Shown here: piece after piece, positions 53,887 to 62,655 of the stretch | How positions within the stretch are numbered: position 1 is the first letter of the stretch | Layout: every line of letters begins with the position of its first letter | Source: Flavobacterium sp. GT3R68 | GTDB taxonomy: Bacteria; Bacteroidota; Bacteroidia; Flavobacteriales; Flavobacteriaceae | NCBI RefSeq assembly: GCF_007109225.1 | Contig: NZ_VJZK01000001.1 | Location: forward strand, 640,731-704,730 | Direction: 5' to 3' | DNA length: 64,000 nt | The notes under the pieces: generated by a model | What the model was told of the DNA's origin: nothing | Database searches by the model: none | What the model saw: only the letters and a program-made list of their open reading frames with translations | Translations under genes and position numbers: made by a program

Positions 53887-55206
53887 TTAGTTGTCAGTTC
53901 CGTTTTTAATCAACTTCATTTCCGGTTTTTTGTCTTTGTTTATGGTTTCGTAAAACTTCATAAATAAATCGGCGTTGCTGTCTTTGTCTTCACTTTTATT
54001 GATATAGGTTAAAAATAAACTTTCTTTAGAATGTCCAGTTATTCCAATTAGCACTGCTGTTGGTACAATTTTATAGTAATTAGTAGCAAAAGAACGCCTA
54101 AAACTATGCGAGGTTATCAATTTATGTTTTTCATAAAATTTCAGCTCTTTACGCCCTGTTTTTGCATCAAATATTTTGCCCTCGGTAAGGGTTTCAATTT
54201 TTGCAATTTTGCAAACTTCTTTAATGTAAAGATTCAATTTTTGAGTGCTTATTTTATAAGGGAAACTGTTTTCTATTATGTCAATAACGTGAGGTGCTTT
54301 AATACCAATTGTAACCTCTTTTTTTGTTTTTTGCTGTATTATATCTAAATACATATTTCCTTTACTATATCGAATATTCTCTTTAGTAATATCCATTAAG
54401 TCGCCTCCACGTTGCCCAATTTCGCACCCAAATAGCACCCATTTGCGGGCGTTGTTGTACGCCTCGCCTTTTATGTCGGCGGTTCTAATGATTTCCAATT
54501 CCTCAAAGGACAAAGTTTGTATAAATCGGTCTTCGTCTCTTTCTGAAAAAATAGTAATTTGCTTTGCAAATGGGTTAACTTGAATGCCTTTTTTTTCTGC
54601 TTCAATACTAATTGTTTTAATATTTGCAATATGTTTTGAAGCTGTATTTACAGCATATTTTTTTGTTTTGATTAGCCAGTTTGTAAACTTATCAATCAGG
54701 GTTTCGTTAATATCAATAAAGTGGATTTGCTTTTTTGTTTTGGTTTGATATTCTGAAATTATACTTTTAGTTGAGATAAAACTGTTTTCTCTGCTTTTTG
54801 ACAACCCCAGCTTATGACCGCCTTTTATTTTTACTTTTCGTGTACTCGCATTGTCGATAATGTCCTGAATGTAATTTACTATCAATCCTGTATCTGTTTT
54901 CTCAATACGTTCAAAACAATCATTTATTTTAGTTTCGAGCCATAAAGCATCTATTAAAACACTTTTGCCTAAATCGGTGTTGAGGTTGGTTAAAACAAAG
55001 GTTTCTAACTTTTTAAGGTTATTAGATAATCGTTTGTTTTCTGCAAGAGTTTGCTTTGGCAGTCCATTTGGCTCACTCCAGTTGTTTGGGTTGATTGTAA
55101 AGCCTGTATTTAGCTCAAATACGTTATCTCGATTGATTGATAAACGAATTTTTATGGAAACGTTTTTATTTGCCTTGCTTCTTAATCGGTATTGAATTGT
55201 TGCCAT
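53887..55206 (-). CDS. Tyrosine recombinase (site-specific integrase)
   Basis: 439 aa from ATG 55206 (MATIQYRLRSKANKNVSI), the family's usual arm-binding start; the in-frame start at 55245 adds 13 residues that overlap the repeats upstream. Domains: N-terminal arm-binding region (about 1-90), SAM-like core-binding domain (about 130-230), and the catalytic domain with Arg in GCEIGQRGGDLMDI (about 270), HSFRRSF (HxxR, about 375), TGHSKE (about 396) and the Tyr in LTYINKSED (about 408). It probably drives integration at tRNA-Leu; the gene lies next to attR with its promoter side facing it. Confidence 0.93.
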   Translation of the reverse strand: MATIQYRLRSKANKNVSIKIRLSINRDNVFELNTGFTINPNNWSEPNGLPKQTLAENKRLSNNLKKLETFVLTNLNTDLGKSVLIDALWLETKINDCFERIEKTDTGLIVNYIQDIIDNASTRKVKIKGGHKLGLSKSRENSFISTKSIISEYQTKTKKQIHFIDINETLIDKFTNWLIKTKKYAVNTASKHIANIKTISIEAEKKGIQVNPFAKQITIFSERDEDRFIQTLSFEELEIIRTADIKGEAYNNARKWVLFGCEIGQRGGDLMDITKENIRYSKGNMYLDIIQQKTKKEVTIGIKAPHVIDIIENSFPYKISTQKLNLYIKEVCKIAKIETLTEGKIFDAKTGRKELKFYEKHKLITSHSFRRSFATNYYKIVPTAVLIGITGHSKESLFLTYINKSEDKDSNADLFMKFYETINKDKKPEMKLIKNGTDN

Positions 55207-55212
55207 TTTATA

Positions 55213-55249
55213 ACTTTTGAACGGTTGAACTTTTGAACACTTCAAAAGT
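55213..55249. repeat. Repeats upstream of the integrase gene
   Basis: Three TTGAAC units at an 8-bp period (55217, 55225, 55233). The first is part of ACTTTTGAA, which has an exact inverted partner TTCAAAAGT at 55241-55249. Confidence 0.6.
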
Positions 55250-55277
55250 AATGAAATTTGTACTAGATTTCACAAAG

Positions 55278-55298
55278 TTGCCCAACCGTTGCCCAACC
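55278..55298 (+). repeat. Candidate integrase arm-type sites, right
   Basis: Two direct copies of TTGCCCAAC separated as in the left pair (46580-46600), in the same orientation, 150 bp inside attR and just upstream of the integrase start. Confidence 0.6.
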
Positions 55299-55448
55299 GT
55301 TTTGAGATTTCATTCTATTTTATTAAATTTCATTAGGCAATATGTTTGTTTTAAATATGCTGTAATGTATCTAAAAATAAGGGTTTTTAAGTATTTATTG
55401 TAATGTTTTTGGTTGTTTAGTAAAATGGAGGAATCGAGGGGTTTCAAT

Positions 55449-55463
55449 TCCGGCTCCGGGTAC
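55449..55463 (+). other. attR core of the island
   Basis: TCCGGCTCCGGGTAC, identical to the tRNA-Leu 3' end at 46509-46523. Upstream the T-loop is degenerate (GGTTTCAAT instead of GGTTCGAC), so no complete second tRNA exists. Confidence 0.85.
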
Positions 55464-55465
55464 GT

Positions 55466-55497
55466 AAAAAACCTCTTCGAAAGAAGGGGTTTTTTCT
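55466..55497 (+). terminator. Probable original tRNA-Leu terminator, displaced by the island
   Basis: AAAAAACCTCTTC / GAAGGGGTTTTTT hairpin with T tail immediately after attR. Before insertion it would have followed tRNA-Leu directly. Confidence 0.75.
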
Positions 55498-55529
55498 ATT
55501 TAAACTGGTTTAGTTTTAAACCATTTTTT

Positions 55530-55637
55530 GAAGCTATATCCTGCACCCGAGGCTGAAGGCCGAACTGGCGAAGCAATCCGCTTTATTTTTTATTTTTTAA
55601 AGAAAAAAATAAAAGGATGCCGCTTTTATCAGGGCTA
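55530..55637 (+). repeat. Dispersed structured repeat, copy C
   Basis: AAGCTATATCCTGC left flank, an extra segment of about 28 bp, hairpin from TTTATTTTTTATTTTTT to AAAAAAATAAAA, right flank GGATGCCGCTTTTATCAGGG then CTA. It ends 14 bp before the stop of the DsbA-family gene (convergent). Confidence 0.7.
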
Positions 55638-55650
55638 GTCCAGCACTGAT

Positions 55651-56367
55651 TTAATCACATGCATTGATATCACAACTATTGGCTGGGGAGTCTTTCAATA
55701 GCGTCACTTCTGAATCAAATTTCCCTTCTTCCCATACTTTTTCAAGAGTTTTCACAAAAGTCTCCACGTGTTGTGCTCCGGAAATGGCATATTTATTGTC
55801 AAAAACAAAAAAGGGAACACCCTGTACTCCTAGGGCGTTTGCTTCTTCGATGTCTTGTTTCACTTCGTTCGCGTAAGCTTCAGAATGAAGAACTTGCTCA
55901 ATTGCTTCGGTTTCAAGTCCGACTTGCTGTCCAAGTTTGATTAACGTTATTACATCATTGATGTCTTTACCATCGGTTAAATACGCTTTAAATAATTGTT
56001 CTTCCAATTCATTCTGTAGGTTATGCTTTTTTGCCAGGTGCAACAGACGGTGTGCATCGAAAGAGTTGGCAAGAACTGCTTTTTCAAAATGAAAGTCTAA
56101 CCCTGAATTTTTTGCGTTCTGAGTCATATTTGCTACCATTTCTTTGGCCCAAGCGGTATCTTTTTGATATTTTTTTGCTAAATGATCGATAGTGTTGTCG
56201 TCTGGTGATGCGATAAAATTGGCATCCAGCTGAAAGCTTTTCCATTCGATCTCGACGGCATCCTTATGTTCAAAAAGCGACAGAGCACCCTCAATTCTTC
56301 TTTTTCCAATATAACAATAAGGACACATGACATCGGACCAGATTTGTATTTTTAATTTATTTTCCAT
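55651..56367 (-). CDS. DsbA-family (FrnE-like) oxidoreductase
   Basis: 238 aa from ATG 56367 (MENKLKIQIWSDVMCPYCYI); the ATG at 56391 overlaps the promoter. Thioredoxin-fold DSBA domain with the CPYC active site near residue 14. The cis-Pro region is GVQGVPFFVFDN (about 184-195). No signal peptide, so it is cytosolic, like the FrnE/2-hydroxychromene isomerase-like group. The C-terminus ends SPANSCDINACD with two more Cys residues. It stands alone, with a 16-bp palindrome overlapping its promoter. Confidence 0.9.
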   Translation of the reverse strand: MENKLKIQIWSDVMCPYCYIGKRRIEGALSLFEHKDAVEIEWKSFQLDANFIASPDDNTIDHLAKKYQKDTAWAKEMVANMTQNAKNSGLDFHFEKAVLANSFDAHRLLHLAKKHNLQNELEEQLFKAYLTDGKDINDVITLIKLGQQVGLETEAIEQVLHSEAYANEVKQDIEEANALGVQGVPFFVFDNKYAISGAQHVETFVKTLEKVWEEGKFDSEVTLLKDSPANSCDINACD

Positions 56368-56377
56368 AAAACTTATT

Positions 56378-56396
56378 ATTTGTATATACAAATGTA
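56378..56396 (-). promoter_or_regulatory. -7 element and perfect palindrome upstream of the DsbA-family gene
   Basis: Minus-strand TACATTTG at 56389-56396 overlaps ATTTGTATATACAAAT (56378-56393), a perfect 16-bp palindrome ending 11 bp before the start codon. Position suits a repressor operator. Confidence 0.6.
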
Positions 56397-56464
56397 GTCA
56401 ATTCCTTTTGCAGCTGATTTGACTTTAGGTTTTTATTAGGAATCGCCATAGAGTTATAGGAAAT

Positions 56465-56500
56465 AAAAAATCCATCAAAATTGCTCTTAATGGATTTTCT
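56465..56500 (-). terminator. Terminator at the end of the nuo operon
   Basis: AAAATCCAT / ATGGATTTT hairpin with a T run on the minus strand, 16 bp past the nuoN stop. Confidence 0.8.
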
Positions 56501-56515
56501 ATAAGTTGTATAATT

Positions 56516-57886
56516 TTATCCCAATATGTTCATTACCAGGGAAGGGAACAGACCTATAATAATATTTAATAGTATCGATACTACACCTACCGCATAAAAT
56601 ACAAACGGTGTTTTTTGGGTTTCTTCATTTGGTTCTTTGGTATACATTGCCAAAATCAGTTTGAAATAGTAGCCAATACTGATGATGGAATTAATCACCG
56701 CAGCAATAACGACTACCAGATAACCGGCTTCAATGGTCTGGCTGAACAATATGAATTTTGCAAAAAATCCGGAGAAAATCGGAATTCCACCCATCGAGAG
56801 CAAAGCGGCAGTAAGTACGGCAGCTAAAACCGGGTTCGTTTTTCCAAGTCCGTTGAAATTGAAAATTTCTTCGTTGTCTTTATTTTTACAAACATATAAA
56901 ATCACGCTGAACGCAGCAATTCCGGACAATGAATAGGCAGACGCATAATATAATAAGCTACTGGATGACGTGCTGATGCTCAATAATGCCATCAACATAA
57001 ATCCGGCATGTGAGATTCCGGAGAAAGCCAACATACGTTTCACATTGCTTTGTCTCAGGGCCATAATATTCCCAACAGTCATCGAGGCAATAGAAATGAC
57101 TACAATGATGATTTCGAAACGATACGTAATATCCGCATTCATGGCTGTCAGTAACTTGTATAATGTCGCGATAGCCACAACTTTAGCCAACGTACTCATT
57201 ACCGTGGTAATCAAAGTTGGAGAACCTTGGTATACATCCGGTGCCCAGAAATGAAATGGAACTGCAGCCACTTTAAACAACATTCCGATAGTAACCAATA
57301 CAATTCCGATAAAGAACCAACTCGGTAATTCAGCCGATCTTGATAATTCACTAATTTCTGCCACGTCAAAAGTTCCCATCGCCCCGTAAATCAAACAGAT
57401 ACCGAATAATATGATTCCGGAAGCAAACGAACCCATCAGGAAATATTTCATTCCCGCCTCATTACTTTTAAGACTCAATCGGTTGCTTGCCGCCAAGATA
57501 TATAAGGAAATAGACAACACTTCAATGCCCAGGAAGAACATTGAAAGGTTCCCGAACGATACCATGGCTACGGCTCCGGATAGTAAAAATACTTTTATGG
57601 CAATGAAATCAGAGATTTTGGTCTGATGATTTTCATAAACATCATGACTCAAAGCCACTAAAAATATGGTCAATACGATGAATAAACTCGAGAATGCCAC
57701 TGAGAATTTGCTGACAACAATCATGTTGTTGTAATAGTTCGCAGGGGTATTAAATTCGGATATGTTCAGACCCAAAACGGCCAACAGTCCGATGATGGTA
57801 ATCGGAACCAATGCTTTTCTCAGATTTAAAATTTCAAATAAAAGGCATAAAACACCTAATCCTGTTATAGCTATTAATGTATTCAT
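56516..57886 (-). CDS. nuoN: NADH-quinone oxidoreductase subunit N
   Basis: Antiporter-like proton-pumping membrane subunit of respiratory complex I. 456 aa, about 13-14 membrane helices; conserved 'MLFKVAAVPFHFWAPDVYQGSPT' block (about residues 216-238) with the functional Lys and 'RMLAFSGISHAGFMLMALL' (about 285-303). Last gene of the operon, 12 bp after nuoM. Confidence 0.96.
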   Translation of the reverse strand: MNTLIAITGLGVLCLLFEILNLRKALVPITIIGLLAVLGLNISEFNTPANYYNNMIVVSKFSVAFSSLFIVLTIFLVALSHDVYENHQTKISDFIAIKVFLLSGAVAMVSFGNLSMFFLGIEVLSISLYILAASNRLSLKSNEAGMKYFLMGSFASGIILFGICLIYGAMGTFDVAEISELSRSAELPSWFFIGIVLVTIGMLFKVAAVPFHFWAPDVYQGSPTLITTVMSTLAKVVAIATLYKLLTAMNADITYRFEIIIVVISIASMTVGNIMALRQSNVKRMLAFSGISHAGFMLMALLSISTSSSSLLYYASAYSLSGIAAFSVILYVCKNKDNEEIFNFNGLGKTNPVLAAVLTAALLSMGGIPIFSGFFAKFILFSQTIEAGYLVVVIAAVINSIISIGYYFKLILAMYTKEPNEETQKTPFVFYAVGVVSILLNIIIGLFPSLVMNILG

Positions 57887-57898
57887 TTTTTATTTGAC

Positions 57899-59341
57899 TT
57901 AGTTAAATCGGTTTATTTGTAATAAGATGTTTTCAAGACTTGGCGTAATCATATCGATAATCGGTTTTGGATACATCCCAAAGAAGAACAAAACGGCAAT
58001 GATAATTACCAATGACAATCCTTCATTGAAAGTTACATCCTTGAATATTTTAGCGTTTGTTTCTCCCAGCATCACATGCTGGAACATTTTCAACATATAA
58101 TAGGCTCCGAAAATAATGGTGGTTCCTCCCAAAATCGCAAACCAGATGTTGATTTGGGAAAGACTGTACAATACGGTAAATTCCCCAATAAAGTTGAACG
58201 TAGATGGTAGTGCCACAGATGCCAAAACCAGAATCATGAACATGGACGTGAATTTTGGGGATTGGCTACGGATACCACCCATTTCCGAAATGGAGTTGGT
58301 TTCGTATCTTCTGAAGATTATTTCAGCTGCAAAAAACAATCCTACGATAACGAAACCGTGGGCAATCATTTGTAAAACCGCTCCTCGCAATCCGTCCAAT
58401 GTTAATGTATAAGAACCCGCTGCAATTAATCCAACGTGCGCTAAAGAAGAATAGGCTAATAGTTTCTTAAGATCCTTTTGTCTCAAGGCTACGATAGAAC
58501 CATAGATGACACCAGCAATTCCCAATCCGATGAAAATGTACATGTATTCTTTAGCCGCTAAAGGCGCAATAGGCAGCTGCCAACGAAGAACGCTATACAA
58601 TCCCATTTTCAACATGATACCGGATAACAGCATGGTTCCGACTGTTGGGGCTTTTTGGTATACGGTTGCCTGCCAGGTATGGAAAGGAATCAATGGAATC
58701 TTGATTGCATACGCTAGGAAGAAAGCGAGGAATATCCAGAATTGTTCCGTTGAGGATAACATCAATCGGGTCAAATCACCCACTAAAAAGCTTCCGGATT
58801 TGTTGTATAAATAAGCAAAGGCCACTAACATGAATAAAGAACCGGCAAGTGTGTAAATAAAGAATTTTAACACGGCTTTTTTCCGTTCTTCGGCATCCCC
58901 GTTACCCCAAAGCAATGCGATGAAGTATATTGGAATCAATGCCAATTCCCAGAAAATATAATATAAAAACCCATCCGCAGCAAGGAATGTACCCGCCATG
59001 GCAAATGTCATGAATAGGATTAATGCATAGAAATTCTTGGCGTTTTTATAGGTATTTCCAAATGAGGAATAGATTATAATCGGTGTCAAGGCCGTGGTCA
59101 GTAATAACATGGCCAAAGCAAGTCCGTCCACTTGTAATGCAAAAAAGATTCGGGGTTTACTGATCCAAAGTCGGATAAATCCGATCTCATGTCCTGAATT
59201 GTATTGGCTCAGCAAACATAAGGAACCTCCCAAAGCAATTAGGCTAAAGAACAAAGCTACTTTTGGAGCCCATTTATCGCCTGAGAAATAAGTGGCGAAA
59301 GCGCCAGCTAAAAGTAGAATTAATATATAAGTTACATCCAT
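57899..59341 (-). CDS. nuoM: NADH-quinone oxidoreductase subunit M
   Basis: Antiporter-like membrane subunit of complex I. 480 aa; 'YYIFWELALIPIYF' with the key Glu (about residues 125-138), 'KIPLIPFHTWQATVYQKAPT' (about 212-231), and 'LLAYSSLAHVGLIAAG' (about 290-305) are subunit M motifs. Gap of 9 bp to nuoL. Confidence 0.97.
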   Translation of the reverse strand: MDVTYILILLLAGAFATYFSGDKWAPKVALFFSLIALGGSLCLLSQYNSGHEIGFIRLWISKPRIFFALQVDGLALAMLLLTTALTPIIIYSSFGNTYKNAKNFYALILFMTFAMAGTFLAADGFLYYIFWELALIPIYFIALLWGNGDAEERKKAVLKFFIYTLAGSLFMLVAFAYLYNKSGSFLVGDLTRLMLSSTEQFWIFLAFFLAYAIKIPLIPFHTWQATVYQKAPTVGTMLLSGIMLKMGLYSVLRWQLPIAPLAAKEYMYIFIGLGIAGVIYGSIVALRQKDLKKLLAYSSLAHVGLIAAGSYTLTLDGLRGAVLQMIAHGFVIVGLFFAAEIIFRRYETNSISEMGGIRSQSPKFTSMFMILVLASVALPSTFNFIGEFTVLYSLSQINIWFAILGGTTIIFGAYYMLKMFQHVMLGETNAKIFKDVTFNEGLSLVIIIAVLFFFGMYPKPIIDMITPSLENILLQINRFN

Positions 59342-59350
59342 TATGTAAAA

Positions 59351-61237
59351 TTATTGTGCTATAAATAAACAGGTTAATATTGCGCAAACTCCTAAAACAA
59401 AGGCGAAAAGATACAGTCCGATATTTCCGCTCTGTAATGTCTTTCCTTGTGTCCCGATAGCGTTGGTTACCTTTGCAAATCCGAAAACAAAGGCTGATAA
59501 AGCGGTTTCCACATAATCCCTGAAGAATCTGGATAGCGCATTAACAGGTTTTACAAATAGGAATTCATAAGCTTCATCCACATAATATTTGTTGTATAAA
59601 ACTTTGGAGAAACCGGTAATTTCACTGTCTTCGTTAGGAACTTGAGCCTGCTTGATATATTTGGTGTATGCTATCCCGATTCCGAGCAGACCGCCCACAA
59701 CGGCAATGGCCATCAGCATGTATTCGGTAGTACCGAAAGCATGTGCTTCATGGATTTCTTCCGGTAAAATCGGAGCTAAATAATGGTTCAGCCAACTGTT
59801 GCCCGGTAAACTGATCAATCCGCCCACGGCCGCTAAAATAGCCAATACGATTAAGGGGAAAGTGATTAAACCTGGGCTTTCATGCAAATGATGTTTTTGT
59901 TCTTCGGTTCCTCTGAATTCCTTGAAGAACGTAAGATATAACAAACGGAACATATAAAAAGCAGTCATGATTGAAGCAATCGAAGCGATAACCCAAAGCA
60001 CTTTATTGTGTTCAAAGGCGACCAATAAAATTTCATCTTTCGAGAAGAATCCTGAAAAAGGAGGGATACCTGATATAGCCAATGACGCGATCAGGAATGT
60101 GATAAAGGTAATTTTCATTACGTTTTTCAGCCCACCCATTCTGCGCATATCCTGTTCTCCGTACAAGGCATGAATAACCGAACCCGAACCCAGGAACAGG
60201 CATGCTTTGAAAAAGGCATGCGTGATAACGTGAAAAACGGCTACTTCATAAGCTCCTAATCCTAAGGCCAGGAACATTAATCCCAATTGTGAAACGGTAG
60301 AGTAGGCCAATACTTTCTTGATGTCATTTTGAACTAGTCCAATAGTAGCAGCTACCAAAGCGGTAACGGCTCCAACAATCGCAATGATATTCTGGATTTG
60401 CGGTGCCAGTTCAAACAGGAAATTCAAACGGGTAATCATAAAGATACCTGCGGTAACCATCGTTGCCGCGTGGATTAATGCTGAAACCGGTGTAGGTCCC
60501 GCCATTGCATCCGGCAACCACGTGTATAATGGAATCTGAGCCGATTTTCCGGAAGCACCGATGAATAAAGCTAAGGCTGCCAAAGCAATCCAAACTGTAT
60601 TTCCACGGCTGGTTCCGCCAAGAATCGTTTCTTTAAGCTCCATAAAATCTAAGGTAGAGAACAAATAACCCACGATAAAGATTCCGATAAGGAAACCCAA
60701 ATCCCCGATTCTGTTCATGATGAAAGCCTTTTTTGCCGCATCATTGAAATCCTGGTTTTTGTACCAGAAACCAATCAATAGATAGGAACAAAGACCAACA
60801 CCTTCCCAACCAATGAACATCACCAATAAATTGCTTCCCATTACCAACGTAATCATGAAGAAAATAAACAGGTTTAAGTATGCAAAAAAGGAATGCATTT
60901 TCTCGTCATCGTGCATGTAACTGATGGAATACATATGGATCAACGCTCCAATTCCTGTTACAAAAAGCAACCAAAGCAAGGAAAGCTGGTCCAAAAGGAA
61001 TCCGAAATTGATTTTGAAGCTTTTCAAGGAAATCCATTCAAATAAATTGATGGCTATCGGCTGTCCTGTTTGGTTGATTTGCATGAAAAAATACAATGTC
61101 ACCGCAAAAGAAACCACCACTGAAAGTGTCCCTACGATCCCGACAATACTTTTGCCTGCTTTTTTACCTAAAAAAACATTAAATAAAAATCCTAAAAAAG
61201 GAGCTGCTACTAATACTAAAGCTAAACTTGTATCCAT
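59351..61237 (-). CDS. nuoL: NADH-quinone oxidoreductase subunit L
   Basis: Largest antiporter-like subunit of complex I with the long lateral helix. 628 aa. MFIGWEGVGLCSYLLIGFW (about residues 135-153) and SAQIPLYTWLPDAMAGPTPV (about 230-249) are diagnostic, as is 'LAYSTVSQLGLMFLALG' (about 315). The C-terminal part (about 530-628) holds the lateral-helix and last membrane segment. Gap of 6 bp to nuoK. Confidence 0.97.
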   Translation of the reverse strand: MDTSLALVLVAAPFLGFLFNVFLGKKAGKSIVGIVGTLSVVVSFAVTLYFFMQINQTGQPIAINLFEWISLKSFKINFGFLLDQLSLLWLLFVTGIGALIHMYSISYMHDDEKMHSFFAYLNLFIFFMITLVMGSNLLVMFIGWEGVGLCSYLLIGFWYKNQDFNDAAKKAFIMNRIGDLGFLIGIFIVGYLFSTLDFMELKETILGGTSRGNTVWIALAALALFIGASGKSAQIPLYTWLPDAMAGPTPVSALIHAATMVTAGIFMITRLNFLFELAPQIQNIIAIVGAVTALVAATIGLVQNDIKKVLAYSTVSQLGLMFLALGLGAYEVAVFHVITHAFFKACLFLGSGSVIHALYGEQDMRRMGGLKNVMKITFITFLIASLAISGIPPFSGFFSKDEILLVAFEHNKVLWVIASIASIMTAFYMFRLLYLTFFKEFRGTEEQKHHLHESPGLITFPLIVLAILAAVGGLISLPGNSWLNHYLAPILPEEIHEAHAFGTTEYMLMAIAVVGGLLGIGIAYTKYIKQAQVPNEDSEITGFSKVLYNKYYVDEAYEFLFVKPVNALSRFFRDYVETALSAFVFGFAKVTNAIGTQGKTLQSGNIGLYLFAFVLGVCAILTCLFIAQ

Positions 61238-61243
61238 TGAAGA

Positions 61244-61564
61244 TTATCCTTTTAAGTTTTTTAAATTATCGATATCAATCGAACCTAAATTTCTATAAAT
61301 CGAAACCAGAATTGCCAATCCAACAGCTACTTCGGCGGCGGCCACAGCCATCGAAAAGAATACGAATACTTGTCCCTGAGCATCCTGATGATAGGTTGAA
61401 AATGCCACGAATAAAAGATTTACGGCATTCAGCATGATTTCAATTGACATAAAAACGATAATGGCATTGCGTCGGTATAAAACTCCAAATACGCCAATAC
61501 TGAAGAGTATTACCGCCAGGAAGATATAATTTTCGATACCAATTTGATTCAAAATATTATTCAT
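61244..61564 (-). CDS. nuoK: NADH-quinone oxidoreductase subunit K
   Basis: Small three-helix complex I subunit of the proton channel. 106 aa; the SIEIMLNAVNLLFVAF segment (about residues 35-50) carries the conserved membrane Glu, and a second Glu is in the third helix (AAAEVAVGLAILV). 1 bp separates it from nuoJ. Confidence 0.96.
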   Translation of the reverse strand: MNNILNQIGIENYIFLAVILFSIGVFGVLYRRNAIIVFMSIEIMLNAVNLLFVAFSTYHQDAQGQVFVFFSMAVAAAEVAVGLAILVSIYRNLGSIDIDNLKNLKG

Positions 61565-61565
61565 A

Positions 61566-62078
61566 TTATTTGGCTGATTTTTCTTTTTTAGACAATAAAA
61601 CCGTTCCGATCATCGCAACCAAAAGTAATATGGAAGCATATTCGAAAGGCACCATATATTCGTTGAGCAAGACTCTACCCAATACTTTTATCGATTGGTA
61701 ATCTTCACCGGTCGTGATGTATTCTCCAACAATAGGTTTGGAGTTGATAAAAATGGCAATTAAAACCATACAAGTCAGACAGAATACCACCACGGCTCCC
61801 AAACGGGTTACACGCGGTTTATGCACTTCATCCTCTTTGTTGAGGTTCATCAACATAATGGTGAACAGGAACAGAATCATAATCGCACCCGAATACACAA
61901 TCACGTGAACAATGGCAAGAAACTGGGAATTCAGTAATAGGTAATGTCCGGCGATGGAGAAAAAACAAATTACCAGGTAAATGGCACTATGAATCGGATT
62001 TCGGGTAAAGATGGTCAAAAATGCCGTTGACAAAGTTATGGCAGCTAAAACACAAAATATAATAAGTATAATCGACAT
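61566..62078 (-). CDS. nuoJ: NADH-quinone oxidoreductase subunit J
   Basis: Membrane subunit J of complex I, five helices, 170 aa. NPIHSAIYLVICFFSIAGHYL (about residues 27-47) and 'VHVIVYSGAIMILFLFTIMLMN' (about 57-78) are typical. The start codon overlaps the last base of the nuoI stop. Confidence 0.95.
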   Translation of the reverse strand: MSIILIIFCVLAAITLSTAFLTIFTRNPIHSAIYLVICFFSIAGHYLLLNSQFLAIVHVIVYSGAIMILFLFTIMLMNLNKEDEVHKPRVTRLGAVVVFCLTCMVLIAIFINSKPIVGEYITTGEDYQSIKVLGRVLLNEYMVPFEYASILLLVAMIGTVLLSKKEKSAK

Positions 62079-62635
62079 TAGTTAACGTTTTTAAGTTGGG
62101 CATTCGCTTGAGCATTTTTCATTGCTTCATCCAAAGGCATGACTAATTTATCTTTTCCGAAAATAAAATCTTCTCTTTCATAACTAGAAGGAACCAGTTC
62201 TTTGGAAGTTGTCAGGTAAATGGCATCTTTCGGACACGCTTCCTCACACAATCCACAGAAAATACAACGCAGCATATTGATTTCATATATTGTCGCATAT
62301 TTTTCTTCACGATATAGCAATTCTTCGCCTTTCTGGCGTTCCCCGGCTTTCATCGTGATGGCTTCTGCCGGACAGGAAAGTGCACACAAACCACAGGCGG
62401 TACAGTTTTCACGTCCCAGTTCGTCACGCTTCAACTGGTGCTGACCGCGGTACACCGGACTCATTTCCCGAACCTGTTCCGGGTACTGAATCGTCACTTT
62501 TCTGCGGAACAAGTGTTTAATCGTAATAATCAAACCTTTGATAATCGCAATCAGATACATTCTTTCCAAAAAGGTCATCTCCTTGTTAGAGACTTGCTTC
62601 TTTCTTCCCGATAAGGATATGTTTTCTATCGACAT
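62078..62635 (-). CDS. nuoI: NADH-quinone oxidoreductase subunit I
   Basis: Ferredoxin-like peripheral subunit carrying clusters N6a and N6b. 185 aa with two Cys motifs: CTACGLCALSCP (about residues 80-91) and CIFCGLCEEACP (about 127-138), each C-x2-C-x2-C-x3-C with a distal Pro. It is separated from nuoH by 171 bp that hold two repeat elements, an unusual gap inside this operon. Confidence 0.96.
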   Translation of the reverse strand: MSIENISLSGRKKQVSNKEMTFLERMYLIAIIKGLIITIKHLFRRKVTIQYPEQVREMSPVYRGQHQLKRDELGRENCTACGLCALSCPAEAITMKAGERQKGEELLYREEKYATIYEINMLRCIFCGLCEEACPKDAIYLTTSKELVPSSYEREDFIFGKDKLVMPLDEAMKNAQANAQLKNVN

Positions 62636-62655
62636 TTTATTTTTATTTTTTATTT

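Larger units (their letters stand above)
46509..55463. mobile_element. Integrated genomic island at tRNA-Leu(CAA), about 8.9 kb
   Basis: Bounded by a 15-bp direct repeat of the tRNA 3' end. It carries a tyrosine recombinase at the right end, an excisionase-like HTH gene, a Rep-like gene with iteron-like repeats, and cargo including the sce7726/sce7725/RES operon. All genes read leftwards. Codon use and base composition are visibly more AT-rich than in the biotin or nuo regions. No conjugation, relaxase or capsid gene is seen, so it is a small integrative or satellite-type element that would need a helper to move between cells. Confidence 0.88.
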
